Part shown: one piece after another, positions 26,039-34,300 of the stretch
How positions within the stretch are numbered: position 1 is the stretch's first letter
How the letters are laid out: the number at the start of each line of letters is the position of its first letter
NCBI RefSeq assembly: GCF_001428745.1
Contig: NZ_LMIO01000004.1
Coordinates: forward strand, 62,001 to 126,000
Direction: 5' to 3'
Length of the DNA stretch: 64,000 nucleotides
Source of the DNA: Leifsonia sp. Root227
GTDB taxonomy: Bacteria; Actinomycetota; Actinomycetes; Actinomycetales; Microbacteriaceae
Notes under the pieces: generated by a model
The model's database searches: none
Told to the model about the DNA's origin: nothing
The model's input: the letters and a program-made list of their open reading frames with translations, nothing else
Position numbers and translations under genes: made by a program

Positions 26039-26108
26039 CGAACGGAAGGCTTCGCCCTGCACCACCCGATCGCATCCCCGATCGCCCCCATTGGAAAGGA
26101 CGCACCAC

Positions 26109-27053
26109 ATGATCCGCAGCATTACCCGCAGGAAGGCAACGGCCGCCGGAATCCTGCTGGCCGCTGTGACGCTCGTCGTCACCGGCTGCTCCGGCACCAC
26201 CAGCCTCCCCGGCTCGAGCGCGAGCTCCAGCTCGTCCAGCGCCGACTCGCCCTTCACCGACGCCCCTGTCGCGAAGGCCTCGCTCATCATCCCCGGCTCC
26301 ACGATGGAGAAGATCAAGAAGCGCGGCAAGCTGATCGTCGCCGAAGCTCTCGACGCACCGCTGCTGTCGCAGCAGGACCCGACGAACCCCGACCAGGTGA
26401 CCGGCTTCGACGCCGACCTCGCCAAGCTGCTCGCCACGTACATCCTGGGCAAGCCGAACGTGGAGATCGTGCCCCCGGCGTCGGAGACGCGTGAGGCGAT
26501 GCTGCAGAACGGCACCGTCGACGTGGTCTTCAACACGTACACGATCACCGAGGAGCGCGCGACGCAGATCGACTTCGCCGGCCCGTACTTCGAGTCCGGC
26601 CTGGCCGTCGCCGTCAAGAGCGACAACACCACGATCAAGAGCGTCAAGGACATCGACGGCAAGAACGTCATCGTCGGAGCCAACACGCCCGCCGTCACCG
26701 AGGTGCCGAAGGTCGCCCCGAAGGCGAAGGTCACCGCGTTCGCGACCGACCCCGCCGCCGTGCAGGCGCTCATCCAGGGCCGCGGCGACGCATACGTGCA
26801 GGACTACACCCTCCTGGCCAGCGACGCTGCCAGCGAGAAGCAGATCAAGGTCGTCGGCGAGCCGTTCACCAAGGAGCCGTACGGCATCGGCCTCCAGCAC
26901 GGCGACTCGGACTTCAAGTCGTTCATCAACGACTGGCTGAAGACCATCCAGAAGGGCGGCCAGTGGGGCAAGGCGTGGAAGACCACGCTCGGCACCGTGA
27001 CAGACTCCGCCATCCCGACCCCGCCGGAGATCGGTTCCGTCCCCGGTTCCTGA
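26109..27053 (+). CDS. Amino acid ABC transporter substrate-binding lipoprotein
   Basis: The 314-residue product has a lipoprotein signal (TLVVTGC, Cys27), a Ser-rich linker, then a family 3 solute-binding domain. Its segments include GKLIVAEALDAPLLSQ, DQVTGFDADLAKLLATYI, VEIVPPASETREAMLQNGTVDVVFNTYTIT and YGIGLQHGDSDFKSFINDWL. It delivers a polar amino acid or derivative to the permeases. The ATG at 26109 follows GGAAAGGA. A strong hairpin after its stop may lower expression of the downstream permeases. Confidence 0.9.
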   Translation: MIRSITRRKATAAGILLAAVTLVVTGCSGTTSLPGSSASSSSSSADSPFTDAPVAKASLIIPGSTMEKIKKRGKLIVAEALDAPLLSQQDPTNPDQVTGFDADLAKLLATYILGKPNVEIVPPASETREAMLQNGTVDVVFNTYTITEERATQIDFAGPYFESGLAVAVKSDNTTIKSVKDIDGKNVIVGANTPAVTEVPKVAPKAKVTAFATDPAAVQALIQGRGDAYVQDYTLLASDAASEKQIKVVGEPFTKEPYGIGLQHGDSDFKSFINDWLKTIQKGGQWGKAWKTTLGTVTDSAIPTPPEIGSVPGS

Positions 27054-27066
27054 CCGGCCCATGACC

Positions 27067-27097
27067 GGAGCCCCCTGCTCCCCCGGCTCGGGGCTCC
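27067..27097 (+). terminator. Intercistronic hairpin after the binding-protein gene
   Basis: Arms GGAGCCCC (27067-27074) and GGGGCTCC (27090-27097) flank a 15-base loop and are followed by TTC. It sits 13 bases after the stop of the binding-protein gene and 115 bases before the first permease. Such hairpins often allow partial termination and stabilise the binding-protein mRNA. Confidence 0.6.
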
Positions 27098-27212
27098 TTC
27101 GACTCGGGATGCGCGCGGCGCGACCACACATGCCCGCGCGCATCCCGACCAACAGGTCCTTCGCACCACCCCACCATCTCCCCTTCCCGTAGCCACGTGC
27201 AGTGAGTGAGCA

Positions 27213-27857
27213 ATGAATCCCCTGATCGACAACCTCGGACCGATCGTCCAGGCGCTCGGCACGACGCTGATGATGGCGCTCATCGCCGGTGTCTGCTCGA
27301 TCGTGCTCGGCGTTCTCGTGACGGTCGCGCGGGTCAGCCCCATCCCGATCCTGCGCGCAGCAGCCTTCCTGTACGTGCAGTTCTTCATCAACGTCCCGCT
27401 GCTCGCGCTGCTGCTGCTCGCCGTGTTCGCACTCCCGGACGCCGGCCTCCTCCTCCCCCTGACCCCCACCGCCATCATCGTGCTCACCGTCTACGAGGCC
27501 GCGTACGTCGCAGAAGCCGTGCGCTCCGGCGTCAACACGGTCTCGGTCGGCCAGGTCGAAGCATCCAGAGCTCTCGGCTTCACGCTGGCGCAGTCGTTGC
27601 GGTTCGTGGTCATCCCCCAGGCGCTGCGCGCCGTCGTGCAGCCGATCGGGAACGTGATGATCGCGCTCGCGATGAACACGGCTCTCGCCGCTGCGGTCGG
27701 CGTCGTCGAGCTCACCGCAGAGGTCAACAAGATCAACCTCATCGCCGCGCAGCCCATCCTGATCTTCTCCGGCGCCGGCCTCATCTACATGGCCATCGCG
27801 CTCGCGATCGGCCTCGCGGCCGGCTGGGTCGAACGAAAGGTGGCGATCGTCCGATGA
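27213..27857 (+). CDS. Amino acid ABC transporter permease (GluC type)
   Basis: The 214-residue membrane protein has about five hydrophobic segments and the HisMQ-type cytoplasmic motif EASRALGFTLAQSLRFVVIPQALR that contacts the ATPase. It begins MNPLIDNLGPIVQALGTTLMMALIAG. The ribosome site is weak (GTGAGTGAG). Its stop overlaps the start of the second permease by four bases, so the pair is coupled and forms a heterodimeric channel. Confidence 0.9.
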   Translation: MNPLIDNLGPIVQALGTTLMMALIAGVCSIVLGVLVTVARVSPIPILRAAAFLYVQFFINVPLLALLLLAVFALPDAGLLLPLTPTAIIVLTVYEAAYVAEAVRSGVNTVSVGQVEASRALGFTLAQSLRFVVIPQALRAVVQPIGNVMIALAMNTALAAAVGVVELTAEVNKINLIAAQPILIFSGAGLIYMAIALAIGLAAGWVERKVAIVR

Positions 27858-28792
27858 TGGATCAGCTCATCCCCGACCGCCCGGCGGCCAGGCCCGCCCG
27901 AGCAGCTCGCGCCAAGCGCGGGAAGAAGCGCACGTACGCCGCCTCGTTCATCTACGACCAGCCGGGGCCGCGCGGCCGCAGGAACATCCTGATCGGCTCC
28001 GTCGTCAGCAGCGTCGTCTTCATCGTCGTCATCGGCATCGGCCTCTGGCAGTTCGCATCGCACGGGCAGTTCGCGCCGGAGCGCTGGCAGCCGTTCACCG
28101 ACTGGGCGATCTGGCAGTACCTGCTGGTCGGCCTCCTCGGAACGCTCGAAGCCGCTGCCATCGTCGCCGTTCTCGGCGGCGCACTCGGCGTGCTCCTCGG
28201 CCTCGGCCGGATGAGCAACCAGCGCTGGCTGCGCTGGATCTGCTCCGCGTACATCGAGATCGCGCGCACCATCCCCGTGCTGCTGATGATCTACCTGATG
28301 CTGTTCGGCCTCCCCCAGATCGGCATCAACCTGCCGACCCTGTGGAAGCTGGTCGTGCCGCTGACCATCGCCAACTCCGCCGTCTTCGCCGAGATCGTGC
28401 GCGCCGGCGTCGGCAGCCTCCCGCGCGGCCAGCGCGAGGCGGCGCTCAGCCTCGGGATGCGCGGGGCCCAGGCCATGCGCTTCGTGGTGCTCCCGCAGGC
28501 CTTCCGCAATGTGGCCCCGTCGCTCATCACCCAGCTCGTCAGCCTGCTGAAGGACACGTCGCTCGGCTACATCGTCGCCTTCACCGAGCTGCTCTACCGT
28601 GGTCAGGTGCTCGCGTCGTTCCTGCACCTGCTGATCCCGACCTACATCGCCGTGACGGTCATCTACCTGGTGGTCAACGGCAGCCTCTCCGCTCTGGCGT
28701 CTCGTCTGCAACGCGGCTCCCGCCGACGCCCTTCGACCCAGCCGGCGCTGCCCGGCCTCCCCGCCATCGATACGAAAGCCGCGAATGTCTGA
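27854..28792 (+). CDS. Amino acid ABC transporter permease (GluD type)
   Basis: The 312-residue membrane protein has a basic cytosolic N-terminus (RAARAKRGKKRTYAASF), then about five or six membrane segments. The ATPase-contact motif is EAALSLGMRGAQAMRFVVLPQAFRN. The start ATG at 27854 overlaps the previous stop, which is why the longer upstream frame was rejected. It overlaps the asparaginase start by eight bases. Long basic N-termini are usual for the GluD half of actinobacterial glutamate-type importers. Confidence 0.9.
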   Translation: MMDQLIPDRPAARPARAARAKRGKKRTYAASFIYDQPGPRGRRNILIGSVVSSVVFIVVIGIGLWQFASHGQFAPERWQPFTDWAIWQYLLVGLLGTLEAAAIVAVLGGALGVLLGLGRMSNQRWLRWICSAYIEIARTIPVLLMIYLMLFGLPQIGINLPTLWKLVVPLTIANSAVFAEIVRAGVGSLPRGQREAALSLGMRGAQAMRFVVLPQAFRNVAPSLITQLVSLLKDTSLGYIVAFTELLYRGQVLASFLHLLIPTYIAVTVIYLVVNGSLSALASRLQRGSRRRPSTQPALPGLPAIDTKAANV

Positions 28793-29807
28793 GTCACCCG
28801 CCCCCGCTGCCACCCCTGCAGTCGCCCCAGCCGTCGCCTCGCTCGCCGAGCTGGCCACTGTCACGCGCTCCGGCCTGATCGAGAGCCGCCACTTCGGCAG
28901 CCTCGTCGCCGTCGACCCGTCCGGCGCCACCGTGCTCGAGCTCGGCACTCCGGATGCGGTCATCCTGCCCCGCTCGACGGTCAAGCCGCTGCAGGCGCTG
29001 GCGTGCCTCACCGCAGGCGCCCCGCTCGCGGGCGAACAGCTGGCCATCGCCGCCGGCAGTCACACGGGAGAGGACGAACACGTGCGGGTCGTCCGCGCGA
29101 TCCTCGAGCGCGCCGGCCTCGACGAATCGGCGCTCGGCTGCCCCGTCGACCGTCCGGAAGACGAGGGCACGTTCGAGCGGCTGGTCCGCGCCGGCGAGCC
29201 GCGCGCTCGCGTGCGGATGAACTGCTCGGGCAAGCACGCCGCGATGCTGCTGGCCTGCGCCGTGAACGGCTGGTCGACACACGACTACCTGGACACCGCG
29301 CATCCCCTGCAGCAGCACGTCCGCGCCACGATGGCCGAGCTGACAGGGGTCCCCGTGGAGTGGGACGCGATCGACGGCTGCGGCGCTCCGCTCTTCGGAA
29401 CGACCGTGCGCGGCGTCGCCCAGTCCTTCCGCGCGCTCGTGCAGGCAGAGCCGGGCACCCCCGCCGCGCAGGTCGCGGCCGCGATGCGGGAGCACCCGTT
29501 CTACGTCGGCGGCTCCGGCCACCAGAACTCGACCCTGATGGAGACCGTGCCCGGCGCGCTTGCCAAGGGAGGCGCTGAGGGTGTCATCGGCGTCGCAGCG
29601 GCCGACGGCACGGCCGTCTCGATGAAGATCGTCGACGGCAGCCCGCGCGCCACCACCCTGCTCGCCCTGCGCGTGCTGGAAGCCCTCGGCACCGACATCT
29701 CCGGCGCGACGACGCTCACCGCCCTGCCCGTGCTCGGGGGAGGCGTGCCTGTCGGCTCGATCGGCGTCGGCAGCGACCTGGCGGCGGCGCTGGAGCGCGT
29801 CGCGTGA
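28785..29807 (+). CDS. Asparaginase, AnsA/Rhizobium type (Asparaginase_II family)
   Basis: The 340-residue protein matches the family typified by the Rhizobium etli thermolabile asparaginase, which is unrelated to E. coli AnsB. Motifs are ESRHFGSLVAVDPSG, LPRSTVKPLQALA with the Ser-x-x-Lys, GSHTGEDEHVRVVRAIL, RMNCSGKHAAMLLACAVNGW and DGCGAPLFGTTVRG. It releases ammonia from asparagine or an asparagine derivative in the cytosol. It overlaps the permease gene upstream and CutC downstream, so its substrate is probably what the transporter imports. Confidence 0.9.
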   Translation: MSESPAPAATPAVAPAVASLAELATVTRSGLIESRHFGSLVAVDPSGATVLELGTPDAVILPRSTVKPLQALACLTAGAPLAGEQLAIAAGSHTGEDEHVRVVRAILERAGLDESALGCPVDRPEDEGTFERLVRAGEPRARVRMNCSGKHAAMLLACAVNGWSTHDYLDTAHPLQQHVRATMAELTGVPVEWDAIDGCGAPLFGTTVRGVAQSFRALVQAEPGTPAAQVAAAMREHPFYVGGSGHQNSTLMETVPGALAKGGAEGVIGVAAADGTAVSMKIVDGSPRATTLLALRVLEALGTDISGATTLTALPVLGGGVPVGSIGVGSDLAAALERVA

Positions 29808-30556
29808 CCCTGCTCGAAATCTGCCTGGACGACCTCGACGGCGTCGCGGCCGCCGAACGCGGAGGCGCTGATCGCATCGAGCTGTGCGCTGCCCTCAGCG
29901 AGGGCGGCATCACGCCGTCGCTCGGCACGGTCGCGGCGGCGCTCCGTCAGGTGACCGCGATGGGGGTCAACGTGCTGGTGCGCCAGCGCGGAGGCGACTT
30001 CGTCTACAGCGAGCCCGAGGTGGCGGCGATGGCCGACGACATCCGCGCAATCCGCGAGCTGCCCAACCCCGCCGGTGTGCCGCTCGGCTTCGTGATCGGC
30101 GCACTCCGCCCGGACAACACGATCGACGTCGCAGCCGCCTCGCGCCTGCGCGCGGCATGCGGCGACGCACCCGTCACGTTCCACAAGGCGTTCGACCAGA
30201 CCCCTGACCTCCCTGCGGCGCTGGACGACCTCATCGGACTCGGAATCGACAGGGTGCTCACCTCTGGCGGCGTGACGACTGCCGCCGACGGCTCGGAGAA
30301 GCTCGCCGAGCTGGTGGTGCGGTCGCGCGGCCGGGTGACGATCCTCGCCGGTGGCGGCGTCCGCGCCGCGAACGTGGCCGAGCTGGTGCGCCGCACCGGT
30401 GTGACAGAGGTGCACCTCCGGGCCGGCGAAGCGCAGCCGAGCGCTGCCCGTGCCGCCGGCGCAGAGCCGAGCGTGTACGACTCCGGGTACCGCATGGTGA
30501 CGTCCTCCGCCGCCGTGGCCGCTGTGGTAGCGGAGCTTGCGCGGGTGGCGGCATGA
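29804..30556 (+). CDS. cutC: CutC family protein
   Basis: The 250-residue TIM-barrel protein begins TLLEICLDDLDGVAAAERGGADRIELC, with EGGITPSLG, FVYSEPEVAAMADDI, VTFHKAFDQTPDLPAALDDL and DRVLTSGG, the CutC signature. CutC was linked to copper homeostasis in E. coli, but that role is disputed. Here it is coupled by four-base overlaps to an asparaginase and a ROK kinase, with no metal genes near, which points to a metabolic enzyme acting on a sugar or amino compound. That role is inference. Confidence 0.9.
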   Translation: MTLLEICLDDLDGVAAAERGGADRIELCAALSEGGITPSLGTVAAALRQVTAMGVNVLVRQRGGDFVYSEPEVAAMADDIRAIRELPNPAGVPLGFVIGALRPDNTIDVAAASRLRAACGDAPVTFHKAFDQTPDLPAALDDLIGLGIDRVLTSGGVTTAADGSEKLAELVVRSRGRVTILAGGGVRAANVAELVRRTGVTEVHLRAGEAQPSAARAAGAEPSVYDSGYRMVTSSAAVAAVVAELARVAA

Positions 30557-31548
30557 GCGCATCCACTGCTGAGCCTGTCGCCGGCGTCGTCCGCGATCGT
30601 GCCGTTCTCGCCGTCGACCTCGGCGGCACCGCCATGAAGGGCGCCGTCGTGTCCGCATCGGGCGACGCGGTCGCCGAGCTGACCAGGCCCACCCCGTCCG
30701 CAGACGTGGTGGCGGCCCTGGTCTCGCTGTTCCACGACCTGCGCGACCTGGCCGCCGACGCGGGATGCGACGTGATCGGCGCCGGGGTCGTCACCCCCGG
30801 CATCGTTGACGAGGAGCGCGGGATCGTGCTCTACGCCTCCAACTTGGACTGGCGGGACGTTCCCCTCCTGGACACCATCCGCGCCGCCCTCGATATGCCC
30901 GTCGCCCTCGGCCACGACGTGCGCGCGGCCGGGATCGCCGAACGTCTGATCGGCGCCGCACGCGGCTTCGACGACTTCGTGCTCGTTCCGATCGGCACCG
31001 GTGTCGCGGCCGCGCTCATCACTGCGGGCGGCACGGTAACCGGCGCCACCGGCGCCGCCGGCGAGTTCGGCCACATCCCGGTCATCCCAGGCGGCGAGGA
31101 GTGCACCTGCGGCCAGCGCGGCTGCCTGGAGGTGTACGTGTCGGGAGCCGGCCTGGCACGACGGTACGCGGCGGCGGGCGGGAGCGACCTCAGCTCGCGC
31201 GAGATCGTCGCGCGGCTGGGCACGGACCCGACAGCCGACCGCGTCTGGTCGCAAGCCGTCGACGTGCTCGCTCAGGGCCTCAACATCATGACCCTCCTCC
31301 TGGACCCAGGCGTGATCGTCCTCGGCGGCGGGTTCTCCCGCGCAGGCGACGCCCTCATGGTCCCTCTCACCGAGCGCATGAGCGACGGCCTCGCCTGGCG
31401 TTCGCGCCCGCTCGTGGTGCGCAGCGAGCTCGGAGGCGACGCCGGACGAACCGGCGCCGCCATCCTCGCGTTCCGTGCTGCAGGCCGAAGCGACCTGCCG
31501 GCATCCTGGGCCGAGAGGTTCGAGAAGCGGCCCGTTCTGGCCGAATAG
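30553..31548 (+). CDS. ROK family sugar kinase
   Basis: The 331-residue protein lacks a DNA-binding domain. It has the ATP motif AVDLGGTAMKGAVV near residue 18, GAGVVTPGIVDEERG, LGHDVRAAGIAE, GTGVAAALITAGG and the zinc motif CTCGQRGCLEVYVSG. It would phosphorylate a hexose, an amino sugar or a derivative. It is the last gene of the importer operon. The combination with an amino-acid importer suggests the cargo carries both sugar and amino-acid parts. Confidence 0.85.
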   Translation: MSASTAEPVAGVVRDRAVLAVDLGGTAMKGAVVSASGDAVAELTRPTPSADVVAALVSLFHDLRDLAADAGCDVIGAGVVTPGIVDEERGIVLYASNLDWRDVPLLDTIRAALDMPVALGHDVRAAGIAERLIGAARGFDDFVLVPIGTGVAAALITAGGTVTGATGAAGEFGHIPVIPGGEECTCGQRGCLEVYVSGAGLARRYAAAGGSDLSSREIVARLGTDPTADRVWSQAVDVLAQGLNIMTLLLDPGVIVLGGGFSRAGDALMVPLTERMSDGLAWRSRPLVVRSELGGDAGRTGAAILAFRAAGRSDLPASWAERFEKRPVLAE

Positions 31549-31572
31549 GCAGCTCCTCGAACCCCGCCGGGC

Positions 31573-33138
31573 TCAGTGGATGCGGTGGTGACGCACCGCT
31601 GCAGCCTCACGGTTGCGGCGGGCGAACAGCAGCACGACACCCAGCAGCGCCAGCAGTGCCGCGAGCGCCCCGAGACCCGAGATGTCGGAGCCGGTGGATG
31701 CGAGCATCCCGGCCGACGTTGCGTCGCCGTCCGCGAGGGCGGTGACGGAGCCGGGGTCGGCCGCTGTGGTGGTGCCGTCGGTGCCGCCACCGGGGGTCGA
31801 CGGGGTGCCGGGGTTGGCCGGTGTCGTCGGGGTGGTCGGCGTCGTCGGCGTCGTCGGAGTGGTCGGCGTCGTCGGCGTCGTCGGGGTGGTCGGCGTGGTC
31901 GGCGTGGTCGGCGTCGTGGTGGCGCCGGTGGTGCCGCTGTCGCCGATGACGCTGATGGCGTTGCCGCCGACGGTCACCGGGATGCCCAGCCCGACCGGAA
32001 GCTGGATGCCCCCGAGCAGGCCACCGTCACCGCTGGTCGACGGGGATCCCGCAGACCCGGTGCTTCCACCCGTGGTCGCGGAGCCGCTGGACGAACTGTC
32101 GCCCACAACGCTCACCGCATTCCCACCAGCGGTCACCGGCACGCCGGCGCCGATGGGCAGCTGGATGCCCGAGAGCACCCCGTTGTCCCCCGTGGTCGTC
32201 GGAGCGGACCCGCCGCCGGCCGACCCGGCTGCTGGAGCAGTCGCGGTCGAACCGGTCGAGGTCGAGTCACCGAGAACGCTGATCGCGTTGCCGCCGGCCG
32301 TCACCGGCACGGCAGCGCCGATCGGCGCTTGGATGCCCGACGCGATACCGTTCGCGCCGGTGGTGGTCGCACCAGAACCCGTCGAGGTTCCGGCGGCAGG
32401 AGCAGTCGTCTTCGAACCGGTCGACGTCGAGTCGCCGAGGACGCTGACCGCATTGCCGCCGGCCGTCACCGGCACAGCAGCGCCGATCGGCGCCTGGATG
32501 CCCGACGCGATACCGTCCGCGCCCGTCGTCGTCGCGCCAGAACCCGCGGGGGTTCCCGCTGCCGGAGCGGTCGCGGTCGATCCCGTGCTGGTCGAGTCGC
32601 CGAGCACGCTGATCGCGTTCCCGCCGACCGTCACCGGCACAGCCGCATCCACGGGGGCCTGCGTTCCGGAGGCGACGCCGTCCGAACCGGAGGTCGTCGG
32701 ACCGGATGCCGCGGGAGCAGCAGCCGCAGGAGCGGGAGCAGCAGCCGACGTGGAGTCAGCGGTCGCCGCATCCCCCACCGCGCTGATCGAGTTGCCCGTG
32801 ACCGTCACCGGCACGTTCACATCCACCAGGGCCTGCGTGCCGGAGAGCACACCGCCCAGCCCGGAGGTGTCGACCGACGCGGAAGGGGCGGGCGCGGCAG
32901 CAGGTGCAGCAGCGGCAGGCGCCGCAGCCGTCGCGTCCGCGCTGCTCGAGTCACCGAGCACGCTGATGCCGTTTCCGCTGATGGTCACAGGGACGGTCAG
33001 GTCGACGACGGCCTGCGTCCCGGATGCGGTGCCGTCACTTCCGCTGGTCTCGGCCGCGTTCGCGACGCCGACACCCGCCAGTGACAACCCGCCGAGGAAG
33101 AGGGTGAACCACAACCCCCTCGACACGTACTTGTTCAT
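31573..33138 (-). CDS. Chaplin-like repeat surface protein with sortase-type anchor
   Basis: The 521-residue exported protein has a signal peptide ending near ANA-AE (28-30). Seven repeats of about 32 residues follow, starting near 33, 92, 150, 206, 260, 316 and 369, each like GVLSGIQLPIGAGVPVTAGGN followed by A(I/V)SV(L/V)GDS. Ala/Ser/Thr-rich spacers separate them. A (PTT)n tract follows, then LASTG (479-483), a membrane segment and RRNR. The repeats resemble chaplin domains but lack the usual Cys pair. LASTG fits the LAXTG signal of class E sortases. The ATG at 33138 opens the signal peptide. It probably coats the cell wall surface. Confidence 0.8.
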   Translation of the reverse strand: MNKYVSRGLWFTLFLGGLSLAGVGVANAAETSGSDGTASGTQAVVDLTVPVTISGNGISVLGDSSSADATAAAPAAAAPAAAPAPSASVDTSGLGGVLSGTQALVDVNVPVTVTGNSISAVGDAATADSTSAAAPAPAAAAPAASGPTTSGSDGVASGTQAPVDAAVPVTVGGNAISVLGDSTSTGSTATAPAAGTPAGSGATTTGADGIASGIQAPIGAAVPVTAGGNAVSVLGDSTSTGSKTTAPAAGTSTGSGATTTGANGIASGIQAPIGAAVPVTAGGNAISVLGDSTSTGSTATAPAAGSAGGGSAPTTTGDNGVLSGIQLPIGAGVPVTAGGNAVSVVGDSSSSGSATTGGSTGSAGSPSTSGDGGLLGGIQLPVGLGIPVTVGGNAISVIGDSGTTGATTTPTTPTTPTTPTTPTTPTTPTTPTTPTTPTTPANPGTPSTPGGGTDGTTTAADPGSVTALADGDATSAGMLASTGSDISGLGALAALLALLGVVLLFARRNREAAAVRHHRIH

Positions 33139-33222
33139 GGTCTTGCCTTTCGATTGAGTGTTTGTGCTCCCACACGGGAGACTTCGGTCGAGTTCTGCCG
33201 TAGAAGGGCAGAGGCGACCCAC

Positions 33223-34260
33223 TCAGTCGGGGCTGGTGTCGTGGTCGAGCACGGGCGACGCCGGAACACGGTCGTCGCCGAACGCACCGAGCAGGCCACC
33301 TCGTGCGGCGAGAGGTGCATTGAAGCTCTCCGGGACGGCCGCACCGGATGCGGCGCCACCGGTTCCCGCCCCGCCGGACCCACTACCCGTGGTCGGCGCA
33401 GGCGGAGTCGCAGGCGATGGCCCTCCCGGCTCGCCAGGCGTCGCAGGGACGCCGCCCGGCAGCGTCACAGAGCGTTCGCCAGCGGTCGCGACAGCCAGTG
33501 GATGCGCACCCGCGCGTCCAGCACGATCCGTCACGAGAATCGACGCGCCTGCACCGGCTCCCTGCGCGGCAGGAGCGGTCAGGGCGAGCTGGCCGCCCGC
33601 ATCCGCACCCGGGGCACCAGGACCGTCGACACCCGGCGTACCCGGGGCACCCGGAACACCCGGCGTTCCTGGCACGACAGGCGGAAGAAGAGGCGGAATC
33701 GTGACGATCGGCGTCCCGGTGACCGGATCGACCGCGTTCGTCGCACCGTCGACCACGGAGGCGACCGTGTCGTCCACCGCGTCGGTGACCGGGGTGACGA
33801 CCGTGGCGACGGGGTCGTCGCCGAGCAGGCCGTTGGTCAGCGGGATCGAGTTCACGACGTTGTCGACGGCGGTCACGACCGGCGTCACCGTGCTGGTCAC
33901 AGGAGCCTGGTCTGCGATGCTGCCGAGCGTGTCCGTGACCGGCGTGGTCACCGTTGCGACCACATCCTGGACGGGATCCGGTACGACGGGCGCGACCGCC
34001 TGGGTCACACTCGTCGCGGCGTCGGTCACGCCGCCGACGACCGAACCGACCGTCTTGTCGAGGTCGGAGACCACGCCGCCGACCGCCCCAAGCACCGAGT
34101 GCGCGGGAGGTGGCGGGGCAGGCTCCGCGGCGGACGCCTGAGACGAACCGAGGAAGAAGCCGAGGATCACGAGCCCGGCGCCGCCGATCAAAGACCCGAT
34201 CAGCACGCGTGCAGGGGAGAAGGCGGTGGGCTGTTCAGCCGCTTGTACCAACCCGATCAC
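33223..34260 (-). CDS. Exported Pro/Gly-rich protein with collagen-like tract
   Basis: The 345-residue product has an N-terminal membrane segment (VLIGSLIGGAGLVILGFFLG) and the sequence SQASAAEPAPPPPA. A long stretch rich in Val, Thr and Asp follows (repeated VVTPVTDAV and VTTPVTDTL elements). Next comes a collagen-like GTPGVPGAPGTPGVDGPG run and Gly/Ala-rich low-complexity sequence. I do not recognise a named family. It lies directly upstream of the chaplin-like gene on the same strand and is probably a surface partner. The GTG start follows AGGGG closely. Confidence 0.65.
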   Translation of the reverse strand: MIGLVQAAEQPTAFSPARVLIGSLIGGAGLVILGFFLGSSQASAAEPAPPPPAHSVLGAVGGVVSDLDKTVGSVVGGVTDAATSVTQAVAPVVPDPVQDVVATVTTPVTDTLGSIADQAPVTSTVTPVVTAVDNVVNSIPLTNGLLGDDPVATVVTPVTDAVDDTVASVVDGATNAVDPVTGTPIVTIPPLLPPVVPGTPGVPGAPGTPGVDGPGAPGADAGGQLALTAPAAQGAGAGASILVTDRAGRAGAHPLAVATAGERSVTLPGGVPATPGEPGGPSPATPPAPTTGSGSGGAGTGGAASGAAVPESFNAPLAARGGLLGAFGDDRVPASPVLDHDTSPD

Positions 34261-34300
34261 CCCCTGACCGTTCGAGACAATCGCGACTGTACTCCTTCGT

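Noticed and set aside
23019..31548. Classical fructose-asparagine (fra) operon
   Set aside because: A FraB-type SIS deglycase is missing and the asparaginase belongs to a different family, so only a looser sugar-amino-acid hypothesis is kept.
31576..33157. Two plus-strand open frames of about 500 codons over the chaplin-like gene
   Set aside because: They mirror the repeats of the minus-strand gene. The minus frame has a signal peptide, ordered repeats and a sorting signal, and the others have none.
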